The notes: a model not told the origin generated them from the sequence alone. A stretch of 34,689 nt of DNA from Patescibacteria group bacterium (GCA_018817715.1 JAHITT010000001.1:1-34689); one strand, 5' to 3'; positions 24,215 through 31,778 are shown, counted from the stretch's first letter. A program made the numbers and translations.

Positions 24215-24865
24215 TTACTTTTTTTGTTTATTAACCAGTTTTACTCTGGTATCACCGAAAAATTTCAACAAAGGCTCATAAGAATTAAGAACCGTATGAA
24301 TTGCTTCTATGCCTAACCCTAGAATATCAAATATATAAGCATCTTTCTGCAACTCATCAGTTAAATCAACTCTACCTTCGTTAACCTCTTCAACTATTTT
24401 TATTACTTTTGAAAATTGTTTAGGATTAGATACAACTAATCTTAAACCCTTAACAGCCGCTACCAACATAGCTGGACCACCAACATCTATCATTTCTACA
24501 ACTGCAGAAAAATTTCCAACTTTATCTTTAATAACATCGCTAGTCGGATAAGGATTAACATACAATAAATCAAAAGGTTCCATACCCATCTCTGCCAGTT
24601 CCCGCAAATCATCGAGTGAAGAATAATTAGCTAACAAAGCTCCGAATACTTGAGGTGAAATTGTTACTAAACGGTGACCAAACTTTGCTTGACCGATTAT
24701 TGAAGCAATATTCAAAACTTCAACTCCATTATCAAGCAAATAATTAGCTGTACCGCCCGAAGCGTAAACCTTAACACCTAAACTACTAAGGTTGTTGGCG
24801 AATTTAATCAATTCCTGATCTTTTCTGTAAGAAGACAAAAAAGCATTACTGATTTTAAAAGACAT
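24215..24865 (-). CDS. Stand-alone IMP-cyclohydrolase (PurH N-terminal) domain protein
   Basis: 216 aa, against about 520 for full PurH; the AICAR-transformylase part is absent. The fold signature is clear: VKVYASGGTANYLLDNGVEV (31-50), PFDLLYVNPYP (97-107) and EMIDVGGPAMLVAAVKG (124-140). In PurH a GRVKTLHPKVHGG loop holds catalytic residues; here it reads HRLVTISPQVFGA, so Arg (R65) and Thr (T68) stay, but the Lys is V67 and the His is S70. N104, Y106, D127 and K139 match other active-site positions. It may be a changed or specialised enzyme, or a nucleotide-binding protein. It has a strong Shine-Dalgarno and ends at a good terminator, so it is a one-gene unit. No other purine synthesis gene is near except prs. 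Confidence 0.8.
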   Translation of the reverse strand: MSFKISNAFLSSYRKDQELIKFANNLSSLGVKVYASGGTANYLLDNGVEVLNIASIIGQAKFGHRLVTISPQVFGALLANYSSLDDLRELAEMGMEPFDLLYVNPYPTSDVIKDKVGNFSAVVEMIDVGGPAMLVAAVKGLRLVVSNPKQFSKVIKIVEEVNEGRVDLTDELQKDAYIFDILGLGIEAIHTVLNSYEPLLKFFGDTRVKLVNKQKK

Positions 24866-24870
24866 TTTAA

Positions 24871-24876
24871 CCTCCT
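24871..24876 (-). promoter_or_regulatory. Strong Shine-Dalgarno of the IMP-cyclohydrolase-like gene
   Basis: AGGAGG on the minus strand, 5 nt before the ATG at 24865. Unusual here because most genes in the window have no clear Shine-Dalgarno. Confidence 0.8.
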
Positions 24877-24921
24877 AAAAGTTGTTGAAATTGTTTTTAT
24901 TTTTTGAAGATGTTTGATAAA

Positions 24922-24950
24922 ACCTTAATTAAAATAAGCCAATCTGTCAA
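24922..24950 (-). promoter_or_regulatory. Possible promoter of the IMP-cyclohydrolase-like gene
   Basis: On the minus strand a consensus TTGACA (24950-24945) and, after 17 nt, TAAGGT (24927-24922), a poor -10. It lies back to back with the aguB promoter. Confidence 0.4.
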
Positions 24951-24963
24951 TTAACTAACTGAC

Positions 24964-24992
24964 TTTACAACCAAGTTCTGCTAAAATATAAT
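24964..24992 (+). promoter_or_regulatory. aguBA promoter
   Basis: TTTACA (24964-24969), a 17-nt spacer and a consensus TATAAT (24987-24992). The ATG follows at 25016 with an AT-only leader and no Shine-Dalgarno. Confidence 0.75.
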
Positions 24993-25015
24993 AGCTCTAC
25001 TATAATAAATTATTT

Positions 25016-25861
25016 ATGCCAAAATTAACTATTGCTTTAATTCAACATCAATCTACCACAGACCAAGCTTTTAACTTAAAAAAAGTTTTAGCTTTAGTGG
25101 CTAAGGCTGGCCGGCGTGGCGCCAAAATTATCGCCTTGCCCGAACTATTCAATACGATTTATTTTCCTCAGTATAAAAATGTTAATAAAGATGTTTACGC
25201 TCAAACCATCCCCGGCCCAATTACCCAAGCTCTAGGCAAACTGGCCAAAAAGTATCAAACCATCATAGTGGCCCCAATTTACGAAAAAGATAAACAAGGT
25301 CGCTTTCACAATTCAGCCGCTGTGATAAACGAACAAGGCAAACTTTTGCCAACCTACCGTAAAATTCACATTCCGCACGATCCTTTATTTTGGGAAAAAA
25401 ATTATTTTAACCCCAGCCAAGCCGGCTACAAAATTTACAAAACTAAATACGCCACTTTTGCCGTGCTTATTTGTTTTGATCAATGGTTTCCCGAAGCCGC
25501 CCGTATTGCCACGCTTAAAGGCGCTGATTTAATTTTTTACCCAACAGCTATTGGCTACATAGTCGGCCATAATTCTAAAGACGGCGATTGGCATAATGCT
25601 TGGGAAACAGTTATGCGCGGCCACGCCATTGCCAACGGTGTTCACGTAGCGGCTATTAACCGTACTGGCCGTGAAGATAAATTAAACTTCTGGGGACAAT
25701 CTTTTGTGACTAATGGTTTTGGCACAATAATCAAAAAAGCTTCAGCTACTAAAGAAGAAATAATTATCTGTGATATTGATCTGTCACACAATAAAAGAAT
25801 TCGCCAGGGTTGGGGTTTTTTAAAAAACAGGCGCCCCGACACCTACCAACCACTAATATGA
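25016..25861 (+). CDS. aguB: N-carbamoylputrescine amidase AguB
   Basis: 281 aa, the usual length. Carbon-nitrogen hydrolase with the Glu-Lys-Cys triad: E43 in ALPELFNTIYFPQ, K116 in YRKIHIPHDPLFWEKNYFNP and C153 in LICFDQWFPEAARI. The IPHDP...WEKNYF stretch and FDQWFPEAAR are marks of the AguB subgroup rather than nitrilases in general. It converts N-carbamoylputrescine to putrescine, CO2 and ammonia. The stop overlaps the aguA start by 4 nt (ATGA), so the two enzymes of consecutive steps are co-translated. Confidence 0.93.
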   Translation: MPKLTIALIQHQSTTDQAFNLKKVLALVAKAGRRGAKIIALPELFNTIYFPQYKNVNKDVYAQTIPGPITQALGKLAKKYQTIIVAPIYEKDKQGRFHNSAAVINEQGKLLPTYRKIHIPHDPLFWEKNYFNPSQAGYKIYKTKYATFAVLICFDQWFPEAARIATLKGADLIFYPTAIGYIVGHNSKDGDWHNAWETVMRGHAIANGVHVAAINRTGREDKLNFWGQSFVTNGFGTIIKKASATKEEIIICDIDLSHNKRIRQGWGFLKNRRPDTYQPLI

Positions 25862-26892
25862 ACCCGACCCCCAAATCACTAGGCTATCAAATGCCAGCCG
25901 AATGGCAAGAGCACTCGGCCACTTGGCTGGCTTGGCCGTACGACCTAATAACTTTCCCCGACCGCCTTAACCAGGTTGAACAGGTTTACTGCCAAATAAT
26001 TGAAGCTCTAAGCCAACAAGAAAAGATAAAAATTATTATTCAAAACGAAGCGGTTAAAAATAAAATTTTAAAAAAATTAGAATCAACTAAAACTATTCTA
26101 AAAAATGTTGAATTTTATATAACTGATTATGCCGATGTTTGGTTGCGCGACTATGGCCCAACTTTCCTAAAAAACAATCTAAAAGAAAAAGCCTGGGTTA
26201 AATGGCAATACAATGCTTACGGTCATAAATTTACTGATTTACTCAAAGATAATAATGTTTTTGACTTATTAGACAAAAAAATAACCGGCCAAAAATTCCT
26301 AACCGATTTTATTATGGAAGGCGGTGCTATGGAGGTAAACGGCCAAGGTTTGGCTTTAACCACTGAAGAATGTTTGCTAAATCCTAACCGTAATTCTAGT
26401 TTATCCAAACAAGACACTGAACAATTACTAAAAGATTATTTGGGGGTTGATAAAGTAATCTGGCTTAAACAAGGCTTAGTCAACGACCACACCGACGGAC
26501 ACATCGACGAAATTGCCCGCTTTGTAAATACCAATACAATTTTAGTGACTTGGACTGATGATAAAAATAATCCCAACTATGAAAGATTAGTGGAGAATTA
26601 TAATTTGCTTCTAAACCAAACAACTGCCCAGGGTGATAAATTAAATATAGTTAAATTACCCCTGCCGGAAATTTTTTATGATAATGGCCAATTAATGCCG
26701 GCTTCTTACGCTAATTTTTATTTAGCTAATAATTGTTTGTTACTGCCTAAATTTAACTTACCCAGCGACCAAGAGGCCCAAAAAATAATCGGCCACTACT
26801 TTAGCGACCGATTAATTACTTTAATTGATTGTAACGATTTACTGTACGGTGGCGGAGCTATTCACTGCATTACCCAGCAAGAACCTGTGTAA
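25858..26892 (+). CDS. aguA: Agmatine deiminase AguA
   Basis: 344 aa from the ATG at 25858. Pentein-fold guanidine-modifying enzyme: ATWLAWPYD (21-29), DVWLRDYGPTFL (93-104), FIMEGGAMEVNGQGLALTTE (151-170), NDHTDGHIDEIARF (209-222) and the catalytic Cys in YGGGAIHCITQQEP (C337). Converts agmatine to N-carbamoylputrescine. A longer frame back to 25810 would lie inside aguB and does not resemble AguA. Its stop codon touches the stop codon of speA on the other strand with no base between. Confidence 0.95.
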   Translation: MNPTPKSLGYQMPAEWQEHSATWLAWPYDLITFPDRLNQVEQVYCQIIEALSQQEKIKIIIQNEAVKNKILKKLESTKTILKNVEFYITDYADVWLRDYGPTFLKNNLKEKAWVKWQYNAYGHKFTDLLKDNNVFDLLDKKITGQKFLTDFIMEGGAMEVNGQGLALTTEECLLNPNRNSSLSKQDTEQLLKDYLGVDKVIWLKQGLVNDHTDGHIDEIARFVNTNTILVTWTDDKNNPNYERLVENYNLLLNQTTAQGDKLNIVKLPLPEIFYDNGQLMPASYANFYLANNCLLLPKFNLPSDQEAQKIIGHYFSDRLITLIDCNDLLYGGGAIHCITQQEPV

Positions 26893-28266
26893 TTACCAAC
26901 CAAATTGCTTACCAACCTCTTCAGCTGATTCACGCTTCCTAGCTACTGTTAAAACACCGTTCTGAGCAATTACTTTAGCTGGCGAAGAAAGCAAACAATG
27001 ATAAGAAGATAGAGCATCCTGATAAGCACCAGTGTCCAATATGGCAATATATTGTTTTTCGCCTTCTTCTAAATCATCCAACCTAGGTAATAAAACATAA
27101 TTACCACCATTGGTGTATCTATCGTCTGAATCACAAGACAAACCAGCTAACCAAGTGCGAGTTAAATTTTTAGCTTGTAAATTATTTACTGGCACAACAT
27201 GCCATTTTTGGTGAATGGCCCACGTGTCCTTAAGGTCGTTCATAAAACTACCATCCACGATATACCAATTTTTAGCCGTACCTTTACTAATATGCTTTTG
27301 TGATAAAACACGATAAATAGTTACCTGAGCCGGGGCGACCAAATAACTACCCCACTCACACAAAATATCAGGATGTGGTAAACCAGCTTTATCTACAGCT
27401 TTTTGAATAATACTAACCATACGTTTAACCATGGTTTCCACTTTGAAGAAAGGGACTTTCTCATGAGGCACAGGAAAACCACCTCCAATATCTATCATGT
27501 CTAAGCTGGGATTTATTTTACGCAGTTTAACATAAACTTCCATAGCCTTTTTTAAAGGATTTATCATATCCTCCTGATATTCAATTTGGGTAGAAGTATG
27601 ATAATGCAACAATTTAAGATTGCGAATGCGACCTAATTCCAAAATATCATTAGCTTTCAAACCAAAACGATTCACTTTTTTGTCCCAATGGGCCCGAATC
27701 TTCATATCCAAATCTAATCTAATACCAACATCGCCCTTAAAACCATTAATGGACTTGGCTTCTTCCAAGCTTTCAATAATCGGCGTAATCTGCAAACCTT
27801 TTTCTCGAAGTTCGCTAATCAAAGACAAATAATAATTAGTTTTTGGGCCATTACAAATAACCCGTATCTTAGTATTGAATTGCCCTTGCTCCCACAAACG
27901 TTTAACTAGCCACAATTCATTAGCGCTGGTTACTTCTAAATTACCTCCCTCAGAAATAATCGGCAAAACAAACTCTTTATTCTGATTAACCTTCATGGGG
28001 TAATGATAAAAAAACTTACCCTTGTATTTGTAAGATTTAATAGTGCGATTAAAAGTTTCTATTAAGTGCCCCAGTCGATTCTCAATTATAAAAGGAAAGG
28101 CGATTTCCAAAGGCGTACCAAATTTTTTTATTAAATCGTTTAAATTGTATTGATAATTACCTTCTTTAACCACCAATTCCCCAGGCGGGACTATGTCAAA
28201 ATGATCTGTGTTTACTTCTGGGCGACCTAATTTCCAAAAATTACGATAATTTTTATTTTTAGCCAT
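26893..28266 (-). CDS. speA: Arginine decarboxylase, SpeA-like (fold III, PLP)
   Basis: 457 aa, clearly shorter than the about 630 aa of E. coli SpeA. The PLP-lysine motif is FYHYPMKVNQNKE (K92) and is followed by GGNLEVTSANELWLV. The barrel continues with LLHYHTSTQIEYQEDM, MIDIGGGFPVPHEK and ILCEWGSYLVAPA; the substrate-site motif LSCDSDDRYT holds C378. These blocks match biosynthetic arginine decarboxylase better than ornithine or diaminopimelate decarboxylase. The missing length is in the inter-domain and C-terminal helical parts. Agmatine would feed AguA and AguB, encoded on the opposite strand next to it. It lies 16 nt behind hpf and is probably co-transcribed with it. Confidence 0.88.
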   Translation of the reverse strand: MAKNKNYRNFWKLGRPEVNTDHFDIVPPGELVVKEGNYQYNLNDLIKKFGTPLEIAFPFIIENRLGHLIETFNRTIKSYKYKGKFFYHYPMKVNQNKEFVLPIISEGGNLEVTSANELWLVKRLWEQGQFNTKIRVICNGPKTNYYLSLISELREKGLQITPIIESLEEAKSINGFKGDVGIRLDLDMKIRAHWDKKVNRFGLKANDILELGRIRNLKLLHYHTSTQIEYQEDMINPLKKAMEVYVKLRKINPSLDMIDIGGGFPVPHEKVPFFKVETMVKRMVSIIQKAVDKAGLPHPDILCEWGSYLVAPAQVTIYRVLSQKHISKGTAKNWYIVDGSFMNDLKDTWAIHQKWHVVPVNNLQAKNLTRTWLAGLSCDSDDRYTNGGNYVLLPRLDDLEEGEKQYIAILDTGAYQDALSSYHCLLSSPAKVIAQNGVLTVARKRESAEEVGKQFGW

Positions 28267-28282
28267 GGCGATTGCTTACTCC

Positions 28283-28615
28283 TTATAAATCTAAAACCGG
28301 CGGATTAAATTTTTCTCTAGCCAAATTTTTATCCTTAGCTTTATTAAGCTGCCTTTCTAATTTAGGCATTACCAAATCTATAGCCTCGTGCATCTCGCTA
28401 GCTTTTTGTTCGGCCCGAATATCTGGTCCTGGTACTTCCAAAACCACATCCACCCCACTTAACTGCCCTGACTTATGCGCTTTGTCCACTTTTAATTCAA
28501 TGCGCGCCCGTATAATTTTTCCCCAATATTTAGATAATTTACTAAACTTATCCTGCACGTATTTTTTAATGCTCGGGGTAAGCTTAAAATTTTTTCCGCT
28601 GATAATAAAATCCAT
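28283..28615 (-). CDS. hpf: Ribosome hibernation promoting factor, short HPF/RaiA type
   Basis: 110 aa, the length of short HPF. FIISGKNFKLTPSIKKYVQD, then KLSKYWGKIIRARIELKVDK and VDVVLEVPGPDIRAEQKASE, then MHEAIDLVMPKLERQLNKAK give the beta-alpha-beta-beta-beta-alpha HPF fold with its basic ribosome-facing helices. It binds the 30S decoding site in slow growth and keeps ribosomes inactive. The frame on the other strand over the same region is a shadow. It is first in an operon with speA and has a good promoter with an inverted repeat on the -10 box. Confidence 0.93.
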   Translation of the reverse strand: MDFIISGKNFKLTPSIKKYVQDKFSKLSKYWGKIIRARIELKVDKAHKSGQLSGVDVVLEVPGPDIRAEQKASEMHEAIDLVMPKLERQLNKAKDKNLAREKFNPPVLDL

Positions 28616-28621
28616 ATATTT

Positions 28622-28644
28622 TTAATAAGGATAACGCTTATTAA
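28622..28644 (-). repeat. 8-bp inverted repeat in the hpf leader
   Basis: TTAATAAG, a 7-nt loop and CTTATTAA: a perfect 8-bp stem touching the -10 box and ending 6 nt before the hpf start codon. It could be an operator or a leader hairpin that hides the start. Confidence 0.45.
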
Positions 28645-28671
28645 TATAAATAAAATTGACCCATTTGGCAA
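28643..28671 (-). promoter_or_regulatory. hpf-speA promoter
   Basis: On the minus strand TTGCCA (28671-28666), a 17-nt spacer and TATATT (28648-28643). Another hairpin (AAGATTA / TAATCTT, 28674-28694) lies directly upstream. Confidence 0.6.
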
Positions 28672-28684
28672 ATAAGATTATTTT
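28656..28684 (+). promoter_or_regulatory. Possible prs promoter
   Basis: TTGACC (28656-28661), a 17-nt spacer and TATTTT (28679-28684). It overlaps the hpf promoter on the opposite strand and would leave a leader of about 120 nt before prs. Confidence 0.35.
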
Positions 28685-28797
28685 GGCTAATCTTAGCCTC
28701 TTACTTAACGATAAAAAACCACGGAGTTAAGGTAACTAACTAAAAACAAGTCTAAAAATGGTATTTAACAAACAATCAATATAAAATAAACAATATG

Positions 28798-28802
28798 AGG
28801 AG
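28798..28802 (+). promoter_or_regulatory. prs: Shine-Dalgarno that fixes the prs start
   Basis: AGGAG 7 nt before the ATG at 28810. The earlier ATG at 28795 touches the Shine-Dalgarno itself and is therefore not the likely start. Confidence 0.75.
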
Positions 28803-28809
28803 ACAGGAC

Positions 28810-29751
28810 ATGAATGGAAATCTATTAATATTCTCGGGCAGAGAAAGTAAAAATTTGGCTGAAAAAATGGCCAAACATTTAGAAATGCCCTTGGGCAATT
28901 TGGAAGTTAAACGCCACAGCGATGGTGAAGTTTGGTGTAAATATCATCAAAATATTCGAGGAGCCACCGTCGCCATAGTTCAATCAACTAATCCACCGGC
29001 TGAAAACCTGATGGAACTCCTTGTAGCCATCGATGCGGCTAAAAGAGCTTCGGCAGCTAAAATATTCGCTATTATTCCTTACTTTGGTTATGCCCGACAA
29101 GACAGAAAACCAGAACCTAGGGTTTCTATCACCGCCAAATTAGTTGCCAACTTATTAACCACTGCCGGAGCTGACAGAATCATAACCATTGATTTACACG
29201 CCAGCCAAATACAAGGTTTCTTTGATATTCCGGTTGACCATGTTTATGCTTCTAAAGAATTACTGCCCTACTGGTCAAAATATCCAATTGATACCGTGGC
29301 CGCCCCCGATGTTGGCGCGGTTAAAATGGCGCGAGCTTGGGCCAAAAGATTAAACGCCGAATTGATTATTATTGACAAAAGAAGGCCCAAAGACAACGAA
29401 GCGGAAATTTTAAATATTATTGGCAATCCAAGTGGAAAAAATATTTTAATAGTGGATGATATGATAGACACCGGCGGTTCTTTTGTTGGCACAGTTAAAG
29501 CCTTAAAAGAAAAAGACGCTAATAAAATATATGGCTCAGTTGTTCACGCTGTTTTATCCGGTAAAGCTATAGAAGCCATTGAAAATAGCCCCATAGAAAA
29601 ACTTGTTGTAACCGATACAATAAAAAAAGAAATCACTTCGGAAAAAATAGAAGTTATCAGTCTGGCTAAACTACTGGCCGAAGTAACCAACAATGCTTTT
29701 TCTAATAAATCCATCTCCTCCATGTTTGATTCAGAGGAAATGAAAAAATAA
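28810..29751 (+). CDS. prs: Ribose-phosphate pyrophosphokinase (PRPP synthetase)
   Basis: 313 aa from the ATG at 28810, in line with the family. LLIFSGRESKNLAEKMAKHL, then RHSDGEVWCKYHQNIRGATV, ATP-site YFGYARQDRKPEPRVSITAK, ITIDLHASQIQGFFDIPVDH, APDVGAVKMARAWAKRL and the PRPP loop ILIVDDMIDTGGS are all present. Prs makes PRPP from ribose 5-phosphate and ATP for nucleotide synthesis and salvage. It is a single-gene unit with a strong terminator behind it, opposite in direction to hpf and murB. Confidence 0.96.
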   Translation: MNGNLLIFSGRESKNLAEKMAKHLEMPLGNLEVKRHSDGEVWCKYHQNIRGATVAIVQSTNPPAENLMELLVAIDAAKRASAAKIFAIIPYFGYARQDRKPEPRVSITAKLVANLLTTAGADRIITIDLHASQIQGFFDIPVDHVYASKELLPYWSKYPIDTVAAPDVGAVKMARAWAKRLNAELIIIDKRRPKDNEAEILNIIGNPSGKNILIVDDMIDTGGSFVGTVKALKEKDANKIYGSVVHAVLSGKAIEAIENSPIEKLVVTDTIKKEITSEKIEVISLAKLLAEVTNNAFSNKSISSMFDSEEMKK

Positions 29752-29766
29752 TTCATACAATTTTAA

Positions 29767-29802
29767 AACCGCCTTTTGTTTTTTAAGAGGCGGTTCTTTT
29801 TA
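29767..29802 (+). terminator. Intrinsic terminator of prs
   Basis: AACCGCCT and AGGCGGTT form a perfect 8-bp stem around a 13-nt loop, followed by CTTTTTAT, 15 nt behind the prs stop. Confidence 0.92.
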
Positions 29803-29842
29803 TACCAGAATAATTCTAACATCCTTGAGAATATCAAAATAA

Positions 29843-30820
29843 TCAAAAACCCAAATACTTTATTTCCTCTTTTAATTGATAGCCAAATTTATCACGCACC
29901 TGCTGTTTAATATAAGAAATCATCATTATTACCTGTTCAGCTGTACCTTGGCCTAAATTAAGCAAATAATTAGCGTGCTCTTCGGAAATTTTAATATCCC
30001 CCATAGTTTTACCTTTTAAACCAGCTTGATCAATTAACCAAGCCGCCGGCAATTGCTGGCCACCTTGTTTAATAAAATCTTCTATCTCTGAGTTGTTAGG
30101 AAATTTACTTCTTAATTCAGCTGGATTTTCTATAACCAAATTAGTAAAAATACAACCAGAAGACGGTTTATTATAAGGTTGATTTTGTCTGGCTTTAATA
30201 TAAGTAGCCATTAATTCCCGACTTTGAGCACTAACACCGGGGTTTAATTTTAAATTAACCGATAAAATAACATCCTCATTAGTCTTAAAAAGGGATTGCC
30301 GATAAGAAAAGTTACAAGCTTCTTTAGTTAAAGTAATAATTTTATCCTGTCGCAAAACAGTTACGCTATTAACCCAGTCGCCCATAAATCCCTGCTTAAT
30401 CTTAGGTAACCCCGCGTTACCATAAATTGCCCCACCCACTGTACCGGGCACACCAACTAAAGGTTCTAAACCAGTTAAACCAGCCGCCACAATTTGCTGC
30501 ACTAGCCAAGCTAAATTAACACCCGCTTCGGCCACTACTGAACAATCGGTAATCTTTAATTGATTGGTTTTAATTTTTATAACCAAACCATCTAAACCAC
30601 CATCTGATACTAAAACATTAGAACCCAAACCTAAATAAAATGTTTTAACATTTAATTCATTGGCTACTTGTACAGCTTTTATTAAGTCGGCCGTATTCAA
30701 AGCAGTAAAAAAATATTTAGCCGGACCACCAATTTTAAAATTAGTATGATTTTTTAAAGGTTCCTCTGCTAAAACCGGCCCTATTTGATTATTATTAAAT
30801 TCTGTAATTATATCGGCCAT
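29843..30820 (-). CDS. murB: UDP-N-acetylenolpyruvoylglucosamine reductase MurB
   Basis: 325 aa. FAD-binding blocks KNHTNFKIGGPAKYF (23-37), FYLGLGSNVLVSDGGLDGLV (61-80) and GLEPLVGVPGTVGGAIYGNA (117-136), then NFSYRQSLFK and KPSSGCIFTNL (218-228). The proton-donating residue of MurB, usually Ser in a GS(V/F)F motif, is C223 here. A C-terminal Glu (E318 or E319 in LKEEIKYLG) fits the second acid. It reduces the enolpyruvyl group to make UDP-MurNAc for peptidoglycan. The gene is separated from murC by a 1.1-kb non-coding region. Two small hairpins (around 30837-30860 and 30868-30884) lie in its leader. Confidence 0.95.
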   Translation of the reverse strand: MADIITEFNNNQIGPVLAEEPLKNHTNFKIGGPAKYFFTALNTADLIKAVQVANELNVKTFYLGLGSNVLVSDGGLDGLVIKIKTNQLKITDCSVVAEAGVNLAWLVQQIVAAGLTGLEPLVGVPGTVGGAIYGNAGLPKIKQGFMGDWVNSVTVLRQDKIITLTKEACNFSYRQSLFKTNEDVILSVNLKLNPGVSAQSRELMATYIKARQNQPYNKPSSGCIFTNLVIENPAELRSKFPNNSEIEDFIKQGGQQLPAAWLIDQAGLKGKTMGDIKISEEHANYLLNLGQGTAEQVIMMISYIKQQVRDKFGYQLKEEIKYLGF

Positions 30821-30998
30821 ATTGAATATTTTTATAAATTTTCCCTTACCTAGGTTAAGGTTATTTGCTTAACTAAGCAAGAGATTATTCTAATATACTG
30901 TAAACAAACATCCTGTAATAAAACTCAATTAACATAAACTAAATTTAATTATCTTCTCTAACATTAGCCAAAATAACCACCAAGCCAAGCCTTAACTA

Positions 30999-31027
30999 TT
31001 GACAAAAATCCTGCTTGGGTGTATGAT
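30999..31027 (+). promoter_or_regulatory. Consensus promoter of the candidate non-coding RNA
   Basis: TTGACA (30999-31004), a 17-nt spacer and TATGAT (31022-31027). It faces the gene-free region and no protein gene follows on that strand to the end of the window. Confidence 0.75.
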
Positions 31028-31033
31028 AAATAG

Positions 31034-31612
31034 TTAAAAATTAAATATATTAAGTTTTAATTGGGTCGTGCTTGTCCCTTAATTAAAACAGCTTACCAAA
31101 GGATGTTTACCTTGGTACCGAATTTACAGGCACAAATTTGTCTTGTTACCTTAAACAGTCACGCCGGTTATACAAAGGATCTTAAGACAATCAGTAATGT
31201 TTGAACTGACGGTATCTAGGCAAACATCTTTTTTAATAGCCACCTTAAAAACAAGTGGCTAAGACAAAAAAATTATTTAAAATATTCCTCAGAGTCCTAA
31301 TGCCGTAGGACTCATCAACACACCTAATTGGGAGAAAATAACATTCTTTCTCCCTCCCACCCTAGCTGCGGATAATTTATCAGCCGTTTAGGTGGGAACT
31401 TTAAAAAAATATTTTTTCTAAGTTAACTTGGAGGGGAGAATAATTAATTGTGCTGGTCTGTTTAGCTGGTGTTAACTAGCTCTTACCAGAAGTCAATTAA
31501 TTCGAAACAGTGGCTTTCGAGCCAAAACTGTTTCACCTGTTCTCCTCCAGATTAATTTAGAAAACACTACACTTCTTAAAAACACTCTTATAAATTAAGA
31601 GTGTTTTTAAAT
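31034..31612 (+). ncRNA. Candidate structured non-coding RNA, about 575 nt
   Basis: Bounded by the promoter at 30999-31027 and a perfect terminator hairpin at 31578-31608. Stems that can be read directly: 31054-31062/31081-31089 (9 bp, plus GGG/CCC inside); 31098-31108/31222-31232 (11 bp closing stem of a 135-nt branched domain, followed by more T); 31238-31243/31255-31260; 31292-31299/31306-31313 (8 bp); 31330-31337/31347-31354 (8 bp); 31356-31361/31391-31396. A three-way junction at 31430-31548 is closed by GGAGGGGAGAA/TTCTCCTCC, with arms AATTAATTG/CAATTAATT and GAAACAGT/ACTGTTTC; the latter continues as GGCT-TTCG-AGCC. G-U pairs favour plus-strand RNA. I see no RNase P, tmRNA, SRP or 6S signatures. 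Whether it is one transcript or two (a T-run follows the stem at 31228) is open. Confidence 0.55.
31578..31608 (+). terminator. Perfect 13-bp terminator hairpin of the candidate RNA
   Basis: AAAAACACTCTTA, a 5-nt loop and TAAGAGTGTTTTT, ending in a T-run. Because of the A-run on its other side it may also stop minus-strand transcripts coming from murC. Confidence 0.85.
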
Positions 31613-31643
31613 ATACCGCTATCTCAAAATTTAAATAAGTAAC

Positions 31644-31778
31644 TTGCCACCATATTTAAGCCCTGGTAACAGAGCGGAAGTTGCCTGACAGATAAGCCAA
31701 GGCGTGTTTGTGGTAGATTCGGCATAGCCTGGGCCTATCAGGCAACGAGCACTGTAGCGACTTAAATTCTGGTGGCGA
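31644..31778 (+). ncRNA. Second candidate structured RNA, about 135 nt
   Basis: TTGCCACCA (31644-31652) pairs with TGGTGGCGA (31770-31778), and ATTTAAG (31654-31660) with CTTAAAT (31761-31767), giving a 16-bp closing stem. Inside, GTTGCCTGA (31680-31688) pairs perfectly with TCAGGCAAC (31738-31746), and ACAG/CTGT flanks it. The apical part is GC-rich with further short pairings (AGGC/GCCT). Followed by perfect hairpins at 31786-31808 (10 bp) and 31839-31859 (9 bp). The one G-U pair in the closing stem favours plus-strand RNA. No promoter of its own is evident, so it may come from read-through. Family unknown. Confidence 0.45.

Noticed and set aside
25810-25857. 16-codon extension of aguA
   Set aside because: It lies inside aguB; the ATG at 25858 forms the usual ATGA overlap and matches the AguA N-terminus.
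28272-28625. 117-codon frame on the plus strand over hpf
   Set aside because: It is the shadow of hpf, whose minus-strand product has the full family pattern.
31501-31534. tRNA-like T-arm (TTCGAAA)
   Set aside because: No acceptor stem, anticodon arm or CCA-compatible end can be placed around it; the bases belong to the three-way junction.
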